A stretch of 64,000 nucleotides of DNA from NCBI RefSeq assembly GCF_028330985.1, contig NZ_JAQMUE010000111.1, positions 1 to 64,000 of the forward strand, given 5' to 3'. This stretch comes from Roseofilum reptotaenium CS-1145 (GTDB lineage Bacteria; Cyanobacteriota; Cyanobacteriia; Cyanobacteriales; Desertifilaceae). Positions 27,719 to 36,706 of the stretch are shown in pieces; position 1 is the stretch's first letter; the number at the start of each line of letters is the position of its first letter. The notes beneath the pieces were generated by a model. That model did not search any database and was not told the DNA's origin. It saw only the letters and a program-made list of their open reading frames with translations. The position numbers and the translations under genes are program-made.

Positions 27719-30670
27719 ATGAATCAGTTTGAAGATTTGGCTCAAATATTTCAGCGACTGTCTCGACTCTCTCCAGAACAACTGCGAGCCTTAGAAATCC
27801 TGTTGTTGAACAACGGTCAAAATGTCCCGAATGAGTCGAAAACGCTTCTGGGCGATTACTATGATGAATTGTCGGCAATTGAAGATGAAGACGCGATCAT
27901 TAACTACCCAGCGATTCCGCAAATCATTAATGACTTTTCCTGGGTCTTTATTGGTGAAAAATCCACCAAATCTTACGAAATAGCACGAGCTGCTCGACAG
28001 GAAATGAGGAGAATGTCCTGGAGAGTTATCGACTTCTCAGCCTGCAAAAATGCCTTGGATGTGGGCTGTGGTCATGGAACAGATGTCGTTGAACTCACTC
28101 GCAAGTATCCCCATTTATCCGTAACTGGATATACCTTATCCAGCAAGCAAGTAGAAATTGGAAGCGGTAAAATCGAGAAATTTAAGTTACAAGACCGTGC
28201 CCAAATTTTACGTCGAGACAGTTCTAAAGATGATTTCCCAGGTTCCTACGATTTAGTCTATGGATTTGAAGTAATTTGTCATATTCCCGATAAAAAAGGA
28301 CTCTTTGATAACATCGATCGCCACCTGAATGAGAACGGACATCTCGTCTTTGCTGACTTTTTCTCCAATGCGTCTTTCTCCATTGACTACGAAGCGCACT
28401 CTTCCTATCTAATCACCAAAGCGGAATGGATTGAATTGCTCTCTAACCATCATCTGCAAGTGGTCAGTTATGTGGATATCAGCCATGAAGTCGGCAATGG
28501 ACTCTATGACCCCAACGTACAAGAAAATATTGATTATATTTGCCAGCTCAAGAACTTAAACGAAAATGCCAAAACTGGGATTGAGTCCTACATGAACTTA
28601 TACAAGTTATTGCGTAAGGGATTATTGAGCTATGTCCTGGTCACGGCACAAAAACGGGAGAACCTATCCGTTCAAGAACTGTATGACTTAAACCAGAAAC
28701 AGCTCGAAGTTTCTCTCACGTATCCCGAGGTCTCCCTACAACAGCTTTTCTATGGCATTGAATGGCAACTGCGGGAGAAAAACTCCAAAGTTTCTACAGG
28801 ACAAAACCCTGGACATTGGCTGATTCTAGCTGATGGAAATGGGTTCGGGAAACGCTTAAAAGGGTTGCTGGAAAAACAGGGGCAACAGTGTACATTAGTT
28901 TATCCAAAAGGTCAGACTCAACACAAGGAACCAGAAGATTGGGAAGTGAACCCCTTAAACCCCCAAGAGTTTACAGACCTCTGCCAGAAATTAGGAGCGA
29001 CTCATCCTGAAGATTGGCGAGGAATGATTCATCTCTGGAGTTTGGAGAGTCCTACTCCAGAAAACTTAAGTGAAGAGCAGTTAAGAAATGCCCAAAACTT
29101 GGGCTGTGGCAGTGCCCTGCATCTCCTGCAAGGTCTGCTCAAATCGGGCTTAAAGAGGAACTGGCCGAAACTTTGGCTCGTGACTCAAGGGAGTCAACCC
29201 GTAGGGGAAAATCCCAAAAACTTAGCCGTTGCTCAATCGAGTTTATGGGGATTTGGACAGGTGGTCTCTTTAGAACATCCTCACTTATGGGGAGCTTTAG
29301 TGGACTTAGACCCAGAAACAGATAGGATGGAATTATTGCTCGCCGAACTGCTGAATCCCACGGCTGAAGACCGAATTGCGTTTCGTTCTGGACAAGCCTA
29401 TGTTGCCCGTTTAGCCAAAACCCTAGTGGCTGAGTCGGAAGCGGTATCCTTTACAGAAGAAGGCACTTATTTGATTACAGGTGGACTGGGAGCGCTGGGT
29501 TTGCGAACGGCTGAATGGATGATTGAGAAAGGAGCAAAATCTCTGATTTTAATCAGTCGAAGTCAACCGTCTCCAGAGAAACAGAATCAAATTGCTCGTT
29601 TGCAGGAACAAGGCGCTAAGGTGAGGGCGGTACAAGTCGATGTGTGCGATCGCCAAGCCTTAGAATCTGTAATAGAGAAAATCCCCGACTCCATGCCCCC
29701 TCTCAAAGGCGTGATTCATCTAGCTGGGGTTTCTGGAGGGATTGAACCGGTAGAAAACATTACCCATGCAGACTTGGAGTCCGTTCTCGCGGCCAAAGTG
29801 ATGGGAGGATGGAATCTCCATCAACTGACTCAAACTCTAGACCTAGAGTGTTTTGTGTGCTTTTCATCCATTGCTGCCGTTTGGGGTTCTTTTGGTCAAT
29901 CTCACTACGGCGGAGCCAATGCCTTCCTTGATAGCTTAGTCCATTATCGGCGCTCTCTGGGCTTACCAGGGGTGAGTATTAATTGGGGGGCTTGGTCTGG
30001 AGGTGGTATGGCCAATGCAGAAGATTTAGAAGAGCTGAGTAAGCGAGGCGTGTACTCCATTTCTCCAGCCCAAGGGATGGGAGCCTTAGAGCAACTTTGG
30101 AATAGCACCCAGGTGCAAACTACTGTGGCTGAGGTCGATTGGAGTCGGTTCAAAGAGATTTACACCGTGGGTAAGGATCGCCTATTCTTAGAACACATGG
30201 GATTGCGATCGCCCGAAGAAGACGAAACGCCCTCCACAGCACCCCAATCTGAAATTCTTACCCAACTGCAAAGAGCATCTTTGCCAGAGCGTAAAAAACG
30301 CTTAACTCAATATATCCAACAAGAAATCGGTAAACTGCTCAAATATCCAGCCAACCAACTTCCCGATTTACAGCTAGGATTCTTTGAGATGGGTATCGAT
30401 TCCCTCACCGCCGTTGAGCTAAGAAATGAACTCAGTTCCGGCTTATCCTGTGCCCTGAGTGCTGCCACTTTATTTGATTGCTCGAATATCCGGGATTTAG
30501 CCGAATTTATCCTCACGGAGTTCTTTACTGAACCCGCTTCTGGGGAGCAAAATCCAACCCCCTCGACTCCATGGAGTGCAGAACTCGGTGACTTATCGGA
30601 TGAGCAGTTAGAAGATGAAATTTCCCAAGAACTCGAAGGGATTGAAACCTTGTTAGCCGAAGGAGAGTAA
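27719..30670 (+). CDS. Type I PKS half-module 4b: MT-KR-ACP
   Basis: 983 residues that complete module 4. The N-terminal ~35 residues (LAQIFQRLSRLSPEQLRALEILL) are helical and may dock to the tail of the KS-AT protein. A SAM methyltransferase spans ~90-330 with DVGCGHGTD at ~114; it is a different family from the EIGAGTGGTT domains of modules 1, 3 and 5 and is close to the MT of module 6. KR has GGLGALG at ~588 and Tyr730 (GQSHYGGANAF), so it should be active. ACP Ser895 (GIDSLTA). The C-terminal LSDEQLEDEISQELE is a docking tail. The MT may be O- or C-methylating; an active KR in the same module is compatible with O-methylation. It is 52 bases downstream of its partner gene. Confidence 0.9.
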   Translation: MNQFEDLAQIFQRLSRLSPEQLRALEILLLNNGQNVPNESKTLLGDYYDELSAIEDEDAIINYPAIPQIINDFSWVFIGEKSTKSYEIARAARQEMRRMSWRVIDFSACKNALDVGCGHGTDVVELTRKYPHLSVTGYTLSSKQVEIGSGKIEKFKLQDRAQILRRDSSKDDFPGSYDLVYGFEVICHIPDKKGLFDNIDRHLNENGHLVFADFFSNASFSIDYEAHSSYLITKAEWIELLSNHHLQVVSYVDISHEVGNGLYDPNVQENIDYICQLKNLNENAKTGIESYMNLYKLLRKGLLSYVLVTAQKRENLSVQELYDLNQKQLEVSLTYPEVSLQQLFYGIEWQLREKNSKVSTGQNPGHWLILADGNGFGKRLKGLLEKQGQQCTLVYPKGQTQHKEPEDWEVNPLNPQEFTDLCQKLGATHPEDWRGMIHLWSLESPTPENLSEEQLRNAQNLGCGSALHLLQGLLKSGLKRNWPKLWLVTQGSQPVGENPKNLAVAQSSLWGFGQVVSLEHPHLWGALVDLDPETDRMELLLAELLNPTAEDRIAFRSGQAYVARLAKTLVAESEAVSFTEEGTYLITGGLGALGLRTAEWMIEKGAKSLILISRSQPSPEKQNQIARLQEQGAKVRAVQVDVCDRQALESVIEKIPDSMPPLKGVIHLAGVSGGIEPVENITHADLESVLAAKVMGGWNLHQLTQTLDLECFVCFSSIAAVWGSFGQSHYGGANAFLDSLVHYRRSLGLPGVSINWGAWSGGGMANAEDLEELSKRGVYSISPAQGMGALEQLWNSTQVQTTVAEVDWSRFKEIYTVGKDRLFLEHMGLRSPEEDETPSTAPQSEILTQLQRASLPERKKRLTQYIQQEIGKLLKYPANQLPDLQLGFFEMGIDSLTAVELRNELSSGLSCALSAATLFDCSNIRDLAEFILTEFFTEPASGEQNPTPSTPWSAELGDLSDEQLEDEISQELEGIETLLAEGE

Positions 30671-30672
30671 TC

Positions 30673-33600
30673 ATGAATCAGACCTCACCTTCCTCTCAAC
30701 CGACAACTGATTCTTCTCGGAAGATGCTGCAAGCGCTCAAGCAAATGCGGGGCAAACTTGAAGCATTAACTGAGGCGCAAACGGAACCCATTGCTATTAT
30801 TGGTCTCGGTTGTCGGTTTCCGGGAGGAGCCAAGGATAGTGCCACCTATTGGCATCTTTTGGAACAAGGAATTGATGCCATTTCCGAAGTGCCCGGCGAT
30901 CGCTGGAACTTTGAAGATTATTACGATCCAGAGGGCGAGAAACCAGGAAAAACCTACACGAAAGAGGGCGGGTTTATTGAAAATGTCGATCAATTTGACC
31001 CCCACTTTTTCCGTATTTCCCCCAGAGATGCGGTGGGCTTAGACCCTCAGCAACGCATCCTTTTAGAAGTGACCTGGGAGAGCCTAGAAAATGCTGGAGT
31101 AACCCTAGAACACCTGCGACATAGCCAAACGGGTGTGTACATGGGCATCTGCACCGATGATTATGCCAGCTTGAGAATTCAATACCAAGAGCAAGGAGGC
31201 ACCGATGAATCATCGGGTTTGGGCATGGGACGCAGTATTGGAGTGGGGCGAATTTCCCATTTTTTAGGGCTGCAAGGGCCCAATATCCAACTCGATACGG
31301 CCTGTTCTACCTCTTTAGTGGCCATTCATCTAGCCTGCCAAAGTTTGCGATCGCGAGAATCGAATTTAGCCTTAGCCGGTGGGGTCAACCTCATTTTATC
31401 CCCTACCAGTACCATGGGTCGCTGCCAACTGAACATGCTCTCTCGCGACGGACGCTGCAAAACCTTTGATGTGTCTGCCGATGGCTATGGACAGGGCGAA
31501 GGCTGTGGAGTGGTCGTCTTAAAACGGCTCTCAGATGCCCTCGCTGATGGAGACTTTATCTGGGGGTTAATTCGAGGCTCGGCCATTAATCATGATGGTC
31601 CGAGTAGCGGGATGACGGTTCCCAGTCGTATGGCGCAAAAGAAAGTCATTCAAGAAGCTCTCAAGAGCGTAAAATTAAACCCCCATCAAGTCAGTTATGT
31701 AGAAACCCATGGTACGGGAACTTCCTTGGGCGACCCGATTGAAATTGAAGCGTTATCGGCGATTTATGGTAAAAATCGCCCTCAAGAAAACCCCTTGATG
31801 ATCGGTTCAGTGAAAACTAATTTTGGCCATTTAGAAGCTGCCGCCGGAGTTGCTGCATTAATTAAGGTTATTTTATCTCTTCAGCACCGCCAAATTCCAC
31901 CTCACCTCCATGTCCAACAACCTAATCCTCATCTAGATTGGGATCGTTTACCGTTGAAAATTCCCCAGTCTCTTCTGGATTGGGACACCGAAAGTGAACC
32001 GCGAATTGCAGGCATTAGTTCCTTTGGAGCGAGTGGCACAAATGCCCATATTCTCGTAGAAGAAGCGCCCGTTGAAAAGCAGGAAAAATCGGAAGCTGAA
32101 GACAGTTCAGAACCGCCGGTTCAGCTCTTAACTCTTTCAACCAAAACACCAAAGGCACTGGATGAATTAGTCCATTCTTATCAAGATTATCTGTCCACTT
32201 ATCCAGAACTCGATCTGGCAAATTTGGCTTATACCACTCATTTAGGTAGAAGTCATTTTAATCATCGATTAGCGCTGATTACATCAAGTCATTCAGCCTT
32301 GCAGCAGCAATTGCACAGCTATCTCTTAGACCCGGTAGAAGCGATCGCCGTCTATGGTGCAGAGGTATCAACCAGCACAGAACCCCCTGAAATCGCCTTT
32401 TTATTTACGGGTCAAGGTTCCCAATATGTCAACATGGGTCGGGAATTGTACGAGAGTTCGCCCGTTTTTCGGGAGGCGATCGCCCAGTGCAACACCATAC
32501 TCAGTCGTGAATTAGACTGCTCTCTCCTGGAAATCCTTTATCCAGATTCAGAGGCAGACTCCTCCCGACTCCTCGATCGAACCGCCTATACTCAACCCGC
32601 CCTCTTTGCTCTAGAATACGCTCTATTTAAACTGTGGCAATCCTGGGGAATTCAGCCCGGCATTGTCATGGGTCACAGTGTGGGAGAATACGTCGCCGCT
32701 TGTGTTGCTGGAGTCTTCAGTTTAGAAGACGGCTTAAGGTTAATGGCTGCCCGGGGTCGATTGATTCAAAACTTACCGCAAAATGGCTCAATGGTGGCGG
32801 TTAAAGCCTCTGAATCTGACCTGCGTCCTCGACTACTTCCTTACGAGAAACAAGCAGCCATTGCCGCCATTAATGGCCCAGAAAGTGTGGTTATTTCTGG
32901 GGAAAAAACTGTCTTAAAAGACATCGTGGAGAAACTGGAATCTGAAGGTATAAAGACCCAAACTTTGCCCATCTCCCATGCCTTCCATTCTCCTCTTATA
33001 GAACCCATTTTGGCTGAGTTTAGAGCAGTTGCCCAACACATCACATACCATCCGCCCAAAATTCCAATCGTATCTAATATGACTGGAGAACAAGCCGGAG
33101 AGGCGATCGCCACAGCCCACTACTGGGTCGATCATCTGCGCCAACCCGTGAAGTTTGCATCCGCCATGACCGCAATGCAAGATTATCCCATCTTCCTAGA
33201 ACTTGGGCCCAAACCCATCCTATTGGGAATGGGGCGATCATGTGTGTCTGACGATCTAGGAATTTGGTTGCCCTCCCTGCGTCCGGGGATAGGGGACTGG
33301 CAACAAATGTTATCCAGCTTAGGGCAACTGTACACCCAAGGAGTCGAGATCGACTGGTCGGGGTTTCACTACCAACAGAAACGCCACAAAGTGTTCTTAC
33401 CCACCTATCCCTTTCAGAGACAGCGCTATTGGTTAGAAAAGCCGAAACCAGCTACTCACAAGCCCTCTTGGGGATCTCTGGGTTCCCCCCAAGAAATTTC
33501 TGCCTTGACCGAACGATTGCAGAAAAGGGGGTCTCTTTCCGAAAGTGAGTCGAAACTGATTCCCAAACTGCTAGAACTTCTGGCGCAAGAGGCAAACGAA

Positions 33601-36600
33601 ACCAGCCATCAAGACCCCATTTTAGAAGAATGTTATGGTGTGCAATGGCGCTCTAGGGCGTGCTTTGGCTCCCGATTTTCCGGGGAAAGTCTCCAGTCTC
33701 CCCCAATCCTACAAGCGCAGTTAGTTCCTCAGCTTTCTGAACTGGCAAATCGCCCAGCTTTACAAGGTTATGACGAAATTCCCGTGCAGTTAGAACTCTT
33801 ATCTAGGGAGTATATTATTCAGGCTTTGCAAACCCTAGGCTGGTGTTATAAATCAGGAGAATCGTTCTCTCTAGAACAGCTCACGGCACAGTTGGGGATT
33901 ATCCCAGCTCATCATCGACTGGTTAAGCGCTTGTTGGTGTCTTTAGAAGAAACCAAAATCCTGCATAAAAAAGCAGAAGAATGGGAAACTCAGCAATCCT
34001 TGCCACCCGTTAATCCTAGCTCAACCTATCAAACGTTGCGCGATCGCTATCCTCAAGCCATCGCTGAATTCACCTTACTCCATCGCTGTGCCTCCCAACT
34101 CAGCTCCGTTTTACAAGGAACTCAAGACCCCGTACAACTGGTGTTTCCAGAAGGCGATCTAACCACTGCAACCCAACTGTACCAAGACTCTCCCGTATCT
34201 CAGGCGATGAATAGCTTAGTGCAACAGGCGATCGCCAACATCCTGGAAACCCTCCCTCCCAGTCAAGGCATACGCATCCTAGAAATCGGTGCGGGAACTG
34301 GAGGCACAACCAGCGCCATTCTCCCCACTCTCCCTCCCAGTCAAATCCAATATACCTTTACAGACTTAGGCCCCCTATTTCTCACCAAAGCCAAAGAAAA
34401 ATTTTCCGACTATCCCTTCATTACCTATCAAACCCTTGATATTGAACAAAACCCAGCATCCCAAGGATTCCCCAATCATCACTATGATCTGATTATCGCT
34501 GCCAACGTTCTCCATGCCACCTCGAATATTCGTCACACTCTCACCCATGTGCGCCAACTCTTAGCCCCCGGTGGACTCCTCCTATTACTCGAAGCAACCG
34601 AACCTCAACAGTGGGTGGATCTGATCTTTGGATTATTAGAGGGATGGTGGAAATTTAGCGATACGGAATACCGACGAGATCATCCCCTGTTGAACAGAAA
34701 TCAGTGGCAACACCTGCTACAAGAAACGGGCTTTACTCCGGTTTCCTCCGTTCCCCAAGCAGCAAAGGTTGATGACGTTTTATCCAAACAAGCTCTCATC
34801 CTCGCCCAAGCTGACTTTGAGTCTAGAAAACCAAACGCAACATCCCAGAGTTGGTTGATATTTGCCGATCGCGCTGGAGTGGCGCAAAGCCTAGCAGCTC
34901 AGTTAGAAGAGATCGCCGCTACCTGTATCTTAGTGGGGATGGGAGAAGACTATCAACAGATTGCCCCCAAACAATGGCAGATAAATCCCCATAACCCCCA
35001 AGACTTTAGGAAACTGATGGCAGAAGTGGCGATCGAATTTCCACAATTATCAGGCATTATCCAATGTTGGACATTAGAACCCCCCACCGACTCCAACCTC
35101 AGCCTTGAAGATTTAAACCGCTTATCTGAGCTGGGCTGTGGGACAACCTTGTCCTTAGTGCAAGCCATCATCGAGCAAGAACGATTTTCACCCCAATTAC
35201 AAATCGTCACCCAAGGCTCTCAATCTGCATTGCACCATGGGGGACAACCTCCTGGAATTGCCCAATCCTCCCTTTGGGGTATGGCTAAAGCCATCCGCTT
35301 AGAACATCCCGAACTCTCCTGTCGGGTTTTAGATCTAGACCCTCAAACTTCCCTAGAAGAGCAAGCGACAAGCCTCCTGCAAGAACTTGGCTCATCTGAC
35401 TCAGAAGACCAAGTGGTGTGGCGAGAACAACTACGCTATGTCCCTCGGTTAGTGAAAACCTCGAGTGAGTCCACATCTGGACGGGTAAAACTGCGATCAG
35501 ATGCCACGTATCTGATTACCGGAGGCTTAGGAGGATTAGGCTTGCTCGTAGCCGACTGGATGATTGAAAGAGGTGCTCAACACTTAGTGTTGGTCACTCG
35601 CCGTCCTGCCGATCCCGCAACACAAGCTAAATTAACCCAACTTGAGCAAAAAGGATGCTCTATCCGTGTCGAAATTGCTGATGTGGCCAACTTCGAGGCC
35701 ATCCAAGCAGTCTTCAATACAATTACTGAATCATCCTATCCCCTTGCTGGCATTATTCATGCGGCAGGAATGCTCTCGGATGGCGTACTCAAAAACCAAA
35801 CCTGGTCTAGTTTTGAAGCTGTTATGGCTCCTAAAGTTCAAGGGGCTTGGATCTTACATCAACTCACCCAACATCAATCCCTCGACTTTTTGGTCCTATT
35901 TTCCTCAGTTGGTTCTTTATTTGGTTCCCCTGGACAAGGTAACCATTCGGCTGCCAATGCCTTTCTAGATGCTTTAGCCCATTATCGACAAGGGATAGGA
36001 TTACCTGGATTGAGTATCCATTGGGGAGCAGTTTCTCAAGTAGGAGAAGCCGCAGAGCGAGGTGCAGATGTGCGCGTCAAACAGAAAGGTATGGAGGCTC
36101 TGAGTCCAGATGAAGTGCTAAAAGCGCTAGAGCATTGGATGGGTTCTGCACAAGCGGAGGTGGGAGTCGTTTCCATGGAGTGGGCAGCTTGGGAAGAGCA
36201 GGTGAGAACTTGGCCCTTTTTATCCGATTGGCAAAAGACTGACTCTTTAATTTCTACGCCTTCAAAAGCTAGCATTCTACAACAGTTGGAAATGGCATTG
36301 CCTAGTGAGCGACAAGATCTCTTAATCGCCCATATTCGCCATCAAGTTGCCCAAGTTTTAGGGATTGAGAAGGTTGAGTCCATTAGTTTGAAGGAAGGCT
36401 TTTTTGATTTGGGCATGGATTCGCTCACCTCTGTGGAATTGAAGAATAAATTACAAACCAGTTTGGGCTGTTCCCTACCTTCTTCTTTGATGTTTGATTA
36501 TCCAACGGTATCTGAGTTGGTGAATTACTTGGCAGGGCACGTTCTAGACTCAGAGGGCGATCGCGATGAAGTCCCGACGACGGATAAATTTGCACCGCCT

Positions 36601-36702
36601 TGGGGTGAAACAGGGAATCGAGGCGATCCAGATTTAGAGGAATATTCTGATGAAGATGTTGAACTTTCTTTACTAAATAAATTAGATAAATTGGGGTATT
36701 AG
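30673..36702 (+). CDS. Type I PKS module 5: KS-AT-cMT-KR-ACP
   Basis: 2009 residues, starting two bases after the preceding stop with GGAGAG as ribosome-binding site. N-terminal docking coiled coil, KS with Cys211 (DTACSTS), AT with Ser669 (GHSVGEY) and SHAFH (malonyl type), C-methyltransferase with EIGAGTGGTT at ~1204, KR with GGLGGLG at ~1617 and His1758 at the catalytic Tyr position (GQGNHSAAN), ACP Ser1917, and a C-terminal acidic docking tail (EYSDEDVELSLLNKL). It has the same architecture as module 1, including the Tyr-to-His change and the SIHWG.VS.VGEAAERGAD segment after it, so the two are close paralogues. KR activity is uncertain. Confidence 0.92.
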   Translation: MNQTSPSSQPTTDSSRKMLQALKQMRGKLEALTEAQTEPIAIIGLGCRFPGGAKDSATYWHLLEQGIDAISEVPGDRWNFEDYYDPEGEKPGKTYTKEGGFIENVDQFDPHFFRISPRDAVGLDPQQRILLEVTWESLENAGVTLEHLRHSQTGVYMGICTDDYASLRIQYQEQGGTDESSGLGMGRSIGVGRISHFLGLQGPNIQLDTACSTSLVAIHLACQSLRSRESNLALAGGVNLILSPTSTMGRCQLNMLSRDGRCKTFDVSADGYGQGEGCGVVVLKRLSDALADGDFIWGLIRGSAINHDGPSSGMTVPSRMAQKKVIQEALKSVKLNPHQVSYVETHGTGTSLGDPIEIEALSAIYGKNRPQENPLMIGSVKTNFGHLEAAAGVAALIKVILSLQHRQIPPHLHVQQPNPHLDWDRLPLKIPQSLLDWDTESEPRIAGISSFGASGTNAHILVEEAPVEKQEKSEAEDSSEPPVQLLTLSTKTPKALDELVHSYQDYLSTYPELDLANLAYTTHLGRSHFNHRLALITSSHSALQQQLHSYLLDPVEAIAVYGAEVSTSTEPPEIAFLFTGQGSQYVNMGRELYESSPVFREAIAQCNTILSRELDCSLLEILYPDSEADSSRLLDRTAYTQPALFALEYALFKLWQSWGIQPGIVMGHSVGEYVAACVAGVFSLEDGLRLMAARGRLIQNLPQNGSMVAVKASESDLRPRLLPYEKQAAIAAINGPESVVISGEKTVLKDIVEKLESEGIKTQTLPISHAFHSPLIEPILAEFRAVAQHITYHPPKIPIVSNMTGEQAGEAIATAHYWVDHLRQPVKFASAMTAMQDYPIFLELGPKPILLGMGRSCVSDDLGIWLPSLRPGIGDWQQMLSSLGQLYTQGVEIDWSGFHYQQKRHKVFLPTYPFQRQRYWLEKPKPATHKPSWGSLGSPQEISALTERLQKRGSLSESESKLIPKLLELLAQEANETSHQDPILEECYGVQWRSRACFGSRFSGESLQSPPILQAQLVPQLSELANRPALQGYDEIPVQLELLSREYIIQALQTLGWCYKSGESFSLEQLTAQLGIIPAHHRLVKRLLVSLEETKILHKKAEEWETQQSLPPVNPSSTYQTLRDRYPQAIAEFTLLHRCASQLSSVLQGTQDPVQLVFPEGDLTTATQLYQDSPVSQAMNSLVQQAIANILETLPPSQGIRILEIGAGTGGTTSAILPTLPPSQIQYTFTDLGPLFLTKAKEKFSDYPFITYQTLDIEQNPASQGFPNHHYDLIIAANVLHATSNIRHTLTHVRQLLAPGGLLLLLEATEPQQWVDLIFGLLEGWWKFSDTEYRRDHPLLNRNQWQHLLQETGFTPVSSVPQAAKVDDVLSKQALILAQADFESRKPNATSQSWLIFADRAGVAQSLAAQLEEIAATCILVGMGEDYQQIAPKQWQINPHNPQDFRKLMAEVAIEFPQLSGIIQCWTLEPPTDSNLSLEDLNRLSELGCGTTLSLVQAIIEQERFSPQLQIVTQGSQSALHHGGQPPGIAQSSLWGMAKAIRLEHPELSCRVLDLDPQTSLEEQATSLLQELGSSDSEDQVVWREQLRYVPRLVKTSSESTSGRVKLRSDATYLITGGLGGLGLLVADWMIERGAQHLVLVTRRPADPATQAKLTQLEQKGCSIRVEIADVANFEAIQAVFNTITESSYPLAGIIHAAGMLSDGVLKNQTWSSFEAVMAPKVQGAWILHQLTQHQSLDFLVLFSSVGSLFGSPGQGNHSAANAFLDALAHYRQGIGLPGLSIHWGAVSQVGEAAERGADVRVKQKGMEALSPDEVLKALEHWMGSAQAEVGVVSMEWAAWEEQVRTWPFLSDWQKTDSLISTPSKASILQQLEMALPSERQDLLIAHIRHQVAQVLGIEKVESISLKEGFFDLGMDSLTSVELKNKLQTSLGCSLPSSLMFDYPTVSELVNYLAGHVLDSEGDRDEVPTTDKFAPPWGETGNRGDPDLEEYSDEDVELSLLNKLDKLGY

Positions 36703-36706
36703 AACG

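Noticed and set aside
27640-27730. A frameshift splitting module 4
   Set aside because: The first protein has a distinct helical C-terminal tail, the second its own start with AGGG upstream and a helical N-terminus, and 52 non-coding bases lie between them.
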